Notes under the pieces: model-generated
Told to the model about the DNA's origin: nothing
Seen by the model: only the letters and a program-made list of their open reading frames with translations
Database searches by the model: none
Assembly: GCA_944474755.1 (NCBI GenBank)
Contig: OX104112.1
Coordinates: 82,597,756-82,661,755 of the forward strand
Direction: 5' to 3'
From: Limnoperna fortunei
Taxonomy: Eukaryota; Mollusca; Bivalvia; Mytilida; Modiolidae
DNA length: 64,000 nt
Program-made: the position numbers and the translations under genes
Shown: piece by piece, positions 56,425 to 64,000 of the stretch
Position numbering within the stretch: position 1 is the stretch's first letter
Layout of the letters: every line of letters starts with the position of its first letter

Positions 56425-57796
56425 AGCTACAATAATGTAGCTCCTATTTTTTCTTTATGGACGGAGCTACAAAGAGGTCCCATTACTTGTAATGGAGCAA
56501 GCCGAGAGTGATTCACACCCGGGGGTTTTATGCATATAATTAGTTCTATAACATAAAACCTCCCATTTCATGTTTCTATTATCATTTTTATCTGACTTTT
56601 ACATTTTTTTATTATTTGAAATGTGAGGTTTTATCTGTCAGTTGTTTTTTCTCGGAGCAAAATTTTTTCAGAAGTTCTGCATATTTTTACATTTGAAATA
56701 TCATGAAACCAACATAAACACAAAGACTATACCTGTTTTCAATGAATTAAACTATGTTCAATTATGTAATCCATGTTTGAAATATCAAGACGAAATTTTT
56801 CTGCGAGCTGACATTTTGAATTTAACAGTTTATCAATATTACGCAATCAAGTTATATTTAATAGCGGAACGAATACAATTTTTCGCAATTGTAACACATG
56901 GAAAATTCGTTTCGTCTAAAACGGATCCATAAGATAGATTTAAGTGGTGTCAGCCATTGAATGTAATGGGAGTTAAGGGACACCTCAAATAAAGCTTCAA
57001 ACAGGACTTAAAAAATCCATGATATACTAAGGTAAGACAATTTTTAGAAAATTTAGATATTTTTCTTTAAGTTTAGCGCAGTTTGCATGGTTGTACAAAC
57101 TTTTTTCATATCAAACTTAACTGAAACATTCCGCACGATTTTCTTGCGGAATTTGCGCACGGGAAAATGCGTTTAAAGATGAAACCTCGCATTTGACTAA
57201 AAACATAAAATATCAATATCCGATAAAAATGTTGAAAATAAACATGAAATGAGAGGTTTTATTAATGGAACTAGCATATAATAAGCTATTAAACTGTTTC
57301 CCTAAATTGCTACATACTTTTTTATGTATTTGCAGTTAAACTGATATTTCCACAACACCGTATTCGTTAGTTTTATCACTTTATTAGTAATCATGGCATT
57401 GTTAACAAAATATGAATTCCGGAAGTGCATAATTTCGATAATATCGGAATCGATTTGGTAAAAAATGTAATTCCGGATGATTTCAGCTGTATTCATTTGC
57501 ATTCTGATTATGTCCCCTTATTACAAATTTTACCGATACGATTCCGAAATTCTACACTCCACAATTTTAATTATGTCAACAATGCCACGATTACGAAAAA
57601 GTGTTTAAATTATTTAATTAGACATTGTAGACATATCAGATGAACGGCGGAGGAAAGAAAACATATTTATTAAATAAAGACAAAAGTTAAATAGCGGAAT
57701 ATATTTGTAAATCCCAAAAGTGTTTTTGCTCCATTACGAGTAATGGGACCTCTTTGTAGCTCAGTCCATAAAAAAAGGAGCTACATTATTGTAGCT
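56425..57796. mobile_element. Nested fold-back element, 1.37 kb, three sets of inverted repeats
   Basis: Outer arms 56425-56500 and 57725-57796 share AGCTACAATAATGTAGCTCC, TTTATGGAC-GAGCTACAAA, GAGGTCCCATTAC-GTAATGG. A second pair lies inside: 56554-56635 and 57178-57262, with TAAAACCTCCCATTTCATGT, ATTTTTATC-GA and AATG-GAGGTTT-AT. A third pair lies at about 57360-57440 and 57550-57615, with GGCATTGTTAAC and CGAAATT-TGCACT-CC-GAATT. The last pair has two opposed frames (72 codons plus, 66 minus) that are by-products of the inverted repeat. A 96-codon plus frame at 56642-56932 lies between the arms and has no recognised family. A truncated relative is at 40540-40735. A poly-C run of about 16 follows at 57812. 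Confidence 0.8.
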
Positions 57797-58257
57797 AGAT
57801 GTAGGACAGCAACCCCCCCCCCCCCCCCAATTAATATTGACCAGTCCCTTATAGCGGGTTGTTCTTTGCCTTATAAGTTATAAATTTTCGAAAGACATGT
57901 GATTAAATCACGTCGGACATCTAAAGTTTGTACTTTACGAACAAACAATGAGATTTAATTGCAACAATTATAGCTGCACATCAGTACTAAAAAGCGAGCT
58001 GGCAGATGGAAGACAGAGTGAAGCTGTTCGCTGCATTACAACAGCAGCTGCAACAGGTCTCTCATTCTCCGTCGATATCTGGTGTAATTGCTTTGTTATC
58101 AAAATAATTAGCTGTATTATATTTCCACCTCGCTAATGTAACTTTAACTTTATGATTTTGTATCACATGAGATTAACTGTCAGTACTCCGAAATTTTTTA
58201 CTCTGAACGACGCGAAATTTATTAAAAAATAATAAATGTGCATTATATGTGCACAAC
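57797..58257. other. Poly-C tract, then AT-rich DNA
   Basis: About 16 C at 57812-57827. Otherwise no feature is recognised. The 62-codon frame at 57948-58136 has no family signature. Confidence 0.4.
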
Positions 58258-58650
58258 TGTATGGCTGTCCAATTGTCTTATGTGCGCTATAGTGTATGGC
58301 TGCTCCACGTACCTCCCGAGTGTGATATGTGCGCTAGTGTATAGCTGTTCCACGTACCTCCTGAGTGTGATATGTCTGATGGTGGATGCATGGCTGCTCC
58401 ACGTACTTCCCGATTATGATATTTGCGATAGTGTATGGCTGCTCCATGTACCTCCAAAGTGTGATATTTGCGATAGTGTATGGCTGCTCCGCGTACCTCC
58501 CGAGTGTGATATGTGTGCTTTGTATGCTGCTCCACGTACCTCCCGAGTGTTATATATATGCTTTTGTATGCTGCTCCACGTACCTCCCGAGTGTGATATA
58601 TATGCTTTTGTATGCTGCTCCACGTACCTCACGAGTGTCATAATGTAGAT
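58258..58650 (+). repeat. Minisatellite of about 45 bp units (GCTGCTCCACGTACCTCCCG)
   Basis: Unit starts GCTGCTCCACGTACCTCCCG, AGTGTGATAT fall at 58299, 58344, 58393, 58438, 58483, 58526, 58570 and 58614 (steps 45, 49, 45, 45, 43, 44, 44). That is about eight copies. The later units change from GTGCGCTAGTGTATG to ATATGCTTTTGTAT. The repeat is GC-richer than its surroundings, and open frames of 82-136 codons on both strands follow from its phase rather than from selection on a protein. Confidence 0.92.
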
Positions 58651-60069
58651 TGGTGAGAGTAATAATTCAATCGCATTATTATAAATCATGCAAATTTCTG
58701 AATTAAGACTAAGAGTAACAACTTTATAAACAATATCGATAATTATGGATAAAATGATTCGTTTACGTCAGCTGCTTAAACGATAACACGTGTGCAAACT
58801 AAATTTATTGGAATTTTAACAAGGTTTTGTTTACATAGCGCAAGCATATTAGAATATATATATATATATATTTACAATATAAAACTAGTTGCATAAATTA
58901 TATTAACAGTCTGGTATAAGTATATGAATATCTCTTTTTAGTATGGTTTACCGTGAGAATTCTTTAGCTTCGTAGTAGTAAAGAAGTTCTTGATACATTT
59001 TAGATGAGTGCCGGTAGTTTCATCATCAGCCTCAATAGTCTAACTTTGTTGTATTGTTGTAGTTTAAACTCATTCAGGTTTCGACTAAACTAACTTTCCA
59101 CTCGGACAAGTGACAACGAACGGTAACGGAAAGACACTTGTCCAACATGTAATTGCTTTGAAATACACAACCTAAGTTACGCGCACCAGCAATAATTACG
59201 CTTCATACAAAACATGAAAATACGTCCATAAAACAGCTCGAGAACTCGTATAAATCTGTGGTAGAACACAAAGATGACAAACTTATTATCTTGGCTTTCT
59301 TTTAAATGATTTACTTTTTTGTTTGAATAAGATTTTTGAGTTGTTGAGTTGATAAAGCCTAAGCAAAAAGGCTGAAAGTTGTCGCATGCAGTTACAATAA
59401 TTACGTAAGAAGCTTCTTCTCTTTAAAAAAGTGAATATAAAACAGCAAACGTTAATTTACGAACTTCTGATGGTACATTATATGTTAAAGTAATTATAGG
59501 AATGTTTTATATTTGTGCATTTTGGACACGCATATTAATTACAGTTGGTCGTGGCAGCTTACGTGATTGTTTTCCATTGTAAATACAACTTATATGTTTC
59601 TCTTTTGTGAGAGCTTTCATTCGGCAAAGAAAAACAAACATAACTGTTGAATAGCTCATCTGAGATTCTTTGTATTTGTGGTTGTTTGAGAGATCAGTAA
59701 TGAATAGGACATTAGCTGTAAAACATACACCAAGTAATGGTATTGGCAGATGATATGAATAAAGTCAATGGAATTTACGGTCTGCAAAATTACGAAATTC
59801 TTTGAAAGAATGCCACTAACACCAAACCATTTTGTTTTATTGTCATTGGATGTATGTGATTGTATTGTCAAGTTTGATTCTTGACAATTCGTTTTTGTTT
59901 ATTGGTAATAAGATAGAATCAGATGTACGTGTCGTACATCTCTGTGGATTTGTATATTGTACTCAAAACAAAAATATTCAGACCTTTAACCACAACAAAA
60001 TCTATTCTTTGAATTTGTACTTTAAAGAAAAAACCAGTCCAAATAACGCAATTTTTTACGACTATCAGT
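58651..60069. other. AT-rich stretch with a TA microsatellite near 58856-58872
   Basis: GGACAAGTG near 59105 and CACTTGTCC near 59143 form a small hairpin. No gene or repeat family is recognised. Confidence 0.4.
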
Positions 60070-60356
60070 CATCCTCGAAAACCCACGTCCGGTCGCGTTC
60101 TCGCTTTGCTACCACTTTCCGACCGTGGGAACACTTGTAGATACATTCTCGTTTCCATGAATATTTAATGTCCTATTTTGATTGGTTGATTGTACTTCCG
60201 GCGATGGTATACAACTTAGCAAAATAGTTTTATCCAATAAACGTCGTTTCTATTGGCTTATTAAATTTAATGATGGTTCATAAAGACGATAAAATATCTA
60301 CAATGGTGCCAATGGGGTAGCAAAGCGAAAACGCGACCAGACGTGGGTTTCCGACG
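60070..60356. mobile_element. Non-autonomous inverted-repeat element, about 41 bp ends
   Basis: The left end CCTCGAAAACCCACGTCCGG, TCGCGTTCTCGCTTTGCTAC is complementary to the right end GTAGCAAAGCGAAAACGCGA, CCAGACGTGGGTTTCCGACG. The 200 bp middle has no gene. The GC-rich ends contrast with AT-rich flanks. Confidence 0.85.
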
Positions 60357-61227
60357 ATGGACGGTGAAACGTCAAACTATTTATGTCTACTTCCGAGTTA
60401 AATTACAAACTCCAACACAACTTACTGGTATCATGCAAACAATTAAACAATAAACAAGCTCACATAAGCTCTGGTCCAACCATTGCAGTTGAATGATGTC
60501 ATGTTAAAAAAGTTAACATAAATTGTCTTCGGTATCAAATTAGAAAATAACAAATTAGAAATGCCCGCCCGAAATTCAATCTAATGTTATATATCAACGA
60601 TGCACTGTTGTTACATGAATGCAAGCAATCCCAAATGATTAAAAAAACATACAAAATACAAAGGAAGGCATTTTATTATTGAATTTGTTTAATAAACACA
60701 CAACTACAATTAAAATAAAAAATGCATCAACTACAGAATCGACAATTTCTGACTCAGTGAATGTTATTTCCCTTTGGTACAAACTGTCAGAACAATTAAA
60801 ACGATGGGATGCTTAATCCACGTCCTGTATTGAAAAGGTGCCAGACTTCCGTTCAAAGTTATCTTTAGATTTCCTACACGTATCGTGTGCCTATGAAAAC
60901 CAACATATCCCACTTACATGTACTAGATTATGTGGTAGCCAGGTCTTGGTATGTCCTGAATATTTAACTGTACTTAAAGTAAACAACTAAACAGATTAGT
61001 CCAACATAGATATTATATTTATATTAAAACGTAAAATGGCGTATTTTTTATCAATAGAGACTAATAGCATCAATACATTGATATTCTTTTACAGTTCTGT
61101 TCTTACGCGCAATGACATTTTTTTACCATACTAATTACTACCTAGAATCAAACATTTCTGTAATAAAATTAATCAAAACGAACACATTTCCAGATATAGA
61201 ATACAATGTTTCACTTGAGCATCATTT
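60357..61227. other. AT-rich stretch, nothing recognised
   Basis: No supported feature is seen. Confidence 0.4.
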
Positions 61228-62352
61228 TATAGCATGATACGAAAATAATCTAAACATATGTAACACATTCAATATGGCATGATTCGAAAAAATCCCAACA
61301 TACGTAACACATGCGTTATGGCATGATACGAAAACAATCCAAACAGACGTAACACAGGCATTATGGCATGATACGAAAATAACCCAAATAGACGTAACAC
61401 AGGCATCATGGCATGTTATGAAAATAATCCAAACAGACTTAACACAGGCATTATGGCATGAAATTAAAATAATCTAAACATATGAACACATTCAATATGG
61501 CATGATACGAAAATAATCCTTACAGTCGTAACACAGCTAGGCATTATGGCATGATTCGAAAAAAATCCCAACATACGTAACACGTGCGTTATGGCATGAT
61601 ACGAAAACAATCCAAACATACTTAACACATGCATTATGGCATGATACGAAAAAAAATCCCGACATACGTAACACATGCATTATGGCATGATACGAAAATA
61701 ATCGAAACAGATGTAACACATGCATTATGGCATGATACGAAAATAACCCAAATAGACGTAACACAGGCATCATGGCATGTTATGAAAATAATCTAAACAG
61801 ACTTACCACAGGCATTATGCCATGAAACGAAAATAATCTAAACATACGTAACACATTCATTATGGCATGAAACGAAAATAATCCTTACAGTCGTAACACA
61901 GGCATTATGGCATGATTCGAAAACAATTTAAAGATACGTTACACAGGCATTATGGCATGATACGAAAACAATCTAAACATACGTAACACAAGCATTTTGG
62001 CATGATACGAATATAATCCAAACATACGTAACACGGGCACTATGGCATGATACGAAAATAATCCAAATATACGTAACACAGGCGTTTTGACATGATACGA
62101 ATATAATCCAAACATACGTAACACAGGCATTATGGCATGATAGGAAAATAATCCAAACATACGTAACACGGGCATTATGGCATGATACGAAAATAATCCA
62201 AGCATACGTTACACAGGCTTTATGGCATGATACGAAAATATTCAAAACATATTTAACACAGGCATTATGGCCCGATACGAAAAAAATCCAAACAGACGTA
62301 ACACAGGCATTATGGCATGCTACGAAAACCATACAAACATACGTTACACAGG
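61228..62352 (-). repeat. Minisatellite with 45 bp unit, about 24 copies
   Basis: The unit is AACACAGGCATTATGGCATG, ATACGAAAATAATCCAAACA, TACGT (45 bp), repeated with substitutions and a few indels. Because 45 is a multiple of 3, two minus-strand frames stay open for long runs. One gives 15-residue repeats such as MFGLFSYHAIMPVLR, the other repeats such as VSCHNACVTYVWIIF (up to 137 codons). No flanking exon, start context or conservation of one frame over the other is seen, so I treat it as a minisatellite. Confidence 0.95.
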
Positions 62353-63850
62353 GGCAGATCAAATAAATAAAAAACCTAGCGAACATGCTACAGTTGTAGT
62401 TGAAATTTCAGCGTCGACAAAATAGAAGATAGAACAAATACAAACCGTTTTAATGAGAAAAATTGCGATCAAAACATGAACTTTGATCAATTATCTTTAT
62501 TCTTACGGCTATCAGACAGAACTGAAACACATTAAATAACACTTGAAATAACATACGCTTGCTATAAGGTCCTATAGAAATCCTTGTGGAATTGATACCA
62601 TAAAAAATGTACATTGTTATTAACAAAAATTTTATCAAGATGTGATAACATATCGCAAATAAACAAAAATACTTATTGGGGGAGGGGGAAGAAACAAAGA
62701 CCAGCACGCCATTCATTGCTGTAGTATATAATAAATGAAATAAACACCTGTAATGATGGCTGGGTGTTTTTGCAGCATTTCTTGTATGATTGTCTTTTAA
62801 AATCTTATGTTCGAGTTAAAATTAAAAACTACATTTTAAATGACTGATTTATGACGGAAAATTAGGTCATTTCAAATTTTTCTGTATAACTAGCAACACA
62901 TACTATTTTCGATTCTACCTTTTTTTTATCTTTCTTCCTTTATTATTATAGAATTTTAATTACAAACGAGTTACTGTATTTCTATTCAAAAAGAATTGTA
63001 TATCTTACGATTGTATTGTATACGATCCTTTAATATAAGTCTTGAAATCTCGGTTGCCTTTGTTGTGTTTATCTTTGTCATATTAGATCAGAAATATTGC
63101 ATTGACTGTAAATTAAGAAGGCAGAGATTCTAAGTTGAAAACCACACATGCGCACATCAAACAAAAGCACGTCCGCATTCGGGAAATAAGTGGACAACCC
63201 CTGGTTCAAATTCTTATCCTATGAGGAATTTTGACTGTTCGATATGATATGACCACGATGGATTAATAATATTTACAAGAATATATTGTAGAATTTTTTT
63301 AGGTAAATTATTCTGGAATTCCTGAAATTAATTAATTATTTCTTTTATTGTTTCCACAAGTATGAGAATCATAAAATAATTATCATGTTTGATTGTTTTA
63401 AGATCGTAAGTAATGTATATTTTTTTAACCTTTGAGATGTTCCCTCGATTTTGTCGTTGCAGAAATCTGCACATGTTTCGCTCATTTCCTCGAAATTTAA
63501 AGTGTGACATGTTAACTTACTTATATCCACAGATTCGTCAAGTCGTACTTATTCACAGAATCTCTCATTTCAAACTGTTTTGTTTTATTTATGGCAATAC
63601 TTTGCGATTTACTGTGTTGACAACTTCAAGTTTTCGGTCGTCTACCGCCATTTTCGATCAGCTGGTAGCCGAACGTTTTTATTGGGTGTTTATAAAATAA
63701 TTGTTAAAAATGTTATATTTTAATTGTACTGACATAATTTCTAGTTTGTCGATAATTAACTGAGAAAAATGTTATTTAAACTTATTTTTATTTAAGTACA
63801 AGATGTTTTATATAATATTGATTGATTGGTCATTGCCGTCAGTAATTTTA
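62353..63850. other. AT-rich stretch, nothing recognised
   Basis: Frames of 60-95 codons occur on both strands without recognisable features. Confidence 0.4.
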
Positions 63851-63861
63851 CGCATTGCGCA

Positions 63862-63910
63862 AGACTGCACCAAACTGCACCAAAATTTCTTGTGCAGCAT
63901 ATAAAAGGGC
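63862..63910 (+). promoter_or_regulatory. Possible TATA-box promoter near the window end
   Basis: TATAAAAGG at 63900-63908 is a strong TATA-box match. It is preceded by a duplicated ACTGCACCAA (63865-63884) and followed by GAAAATTGACGTAAC and again GAAAATTGACGTTT, a CRE-like half-site duplication. Any transcript would run beyond the window, so no gene can be tied to it. Confidence 0.3.
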
Positions 63911-64000
63911 AAAACGCTGAAAATTGACGTAACTCTTTACTACTTTATTGAAAATTGACGTTTGGCTTATTTTTCAAAAAAGAATTTAATTTTGAAGTAA

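Noticed and set aside
56642..56932. 96-codon plus-strand ORF as a transposase of the fold-back element
   Set aside because: It has none of the DDE or tyrosine recombinase motifs, is far too short, and its right edge has no partner in the truncated copy at 40.5 kb.
58238..58689. Cysteine-rich ORFs of 82-136 codons on both strands
   Set aside because: They lie entirely in the 45 bp minisatellite and are open on both strands in several frames.
61939..62386. 88- and 137-codon minus-strand ORFs as a repeat membrane protein
   Set aside because: Their length follows from a 45 bp repeat period, two frames are open equally, and no start, flanking exon or conserved frame is seen.
1..64000. Bacterial or viral origin of the window
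   Set aside because: Gene density is near zero, there are LINE, SINE and Tc1 remnants and large satellites, and no operon or viral gene set; this is eukaryotic nuclear DNA.

Overview
The window looks like AT-rich, gene-poor invertebrate genomic DNA, most probably from a bivalve mollusc of the mussel type. The reasons are indirect. There are no bacterial operons, and the longest open frames are short and mostly lie in repeats. The sequence is dense in dispersed repeats whose signatures I associate from memory with mytilid and other bivalve genomes: the GCGCGTTTCGTCT repeat at 6.5 kb, the GACTTGGTACAGGCATTT family, SINEs with a GGAGTACCCGGAGAAAAC core, and GCTCACCTG-ended elements. I ran no database search, so the taxonomic call is an inference. 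I see no intact conventional protein-coding gene and no rRNA, functional tRNA or CRISPR array. Layout: 0-8.4 kb is mostly featureless AT-rich DNA with SINE pieces (1.0-1.3 and 8.2 kb), a diverged tandem repeat (1.9 kb), a hairpin (4.2 kb) and a tRNA-like SINE head (6.3 kb). 9.0-10.1 kb holds three adjacent inverted-repeat elements. 13.2-14.0 kb has the best coding-like exon of the window, an N-terminal piece of a DUF3504/Crypton-type recombinase-like protein, beside a long hairpin and a cluster of GGGCAATAG motifs. 15-17 kb contains copies of a dispersed family and the degraded 3' end of a LINE. The most structured part is 19.7-31.0 kb. A degraded Tc1-like element (5' end and transposase pseudogene at 19.73-21.08 kb, 3' end at 30.92-31.04 kb) appears to be split by a 9.83 kb unit. 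That unit has about 223 bp inverted ends made of a GTCCG-rich minisatellite and is flanked by a candidate 6 bp duplication CACATG. Inside it lie a roughly 200 bp tandem array (TTTTGCAATAA family), two GCTCACCTG-ended elements in opposite orientation, a 70 bp near-identical inverted pair with coding character (a possible first exon with a splice donor, and a 74-codon ORF), and a SINE. From 31 to 44 kb there is a 1.14 kb fold-back element (34.8 kb), a decayed LINE reverse transcriptase on the minus strand (39-40.2 kb), and a direct-repeat pair (40.4 and 41.2 kb) bracketing two truncated repeat elements. 43.95-49.15 kb is a 5.2 kb composite satellite with a 71 bp higher-order unit (42 bp plus 29 bp submonomers) and an internal block duplicated at an offset of 2223 bp. 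49-64 kb carries two SINEs side by side, several hairpin elements, a 1.37 kb nested fold-back element (56.4-57.8 kb), and two minisatellites (58.3 and 61.2-62.35 kb). The genes do not work together as a pathway. What the window records is nested transposition, fold-back elements and tandem amplification in non-coding DNA.
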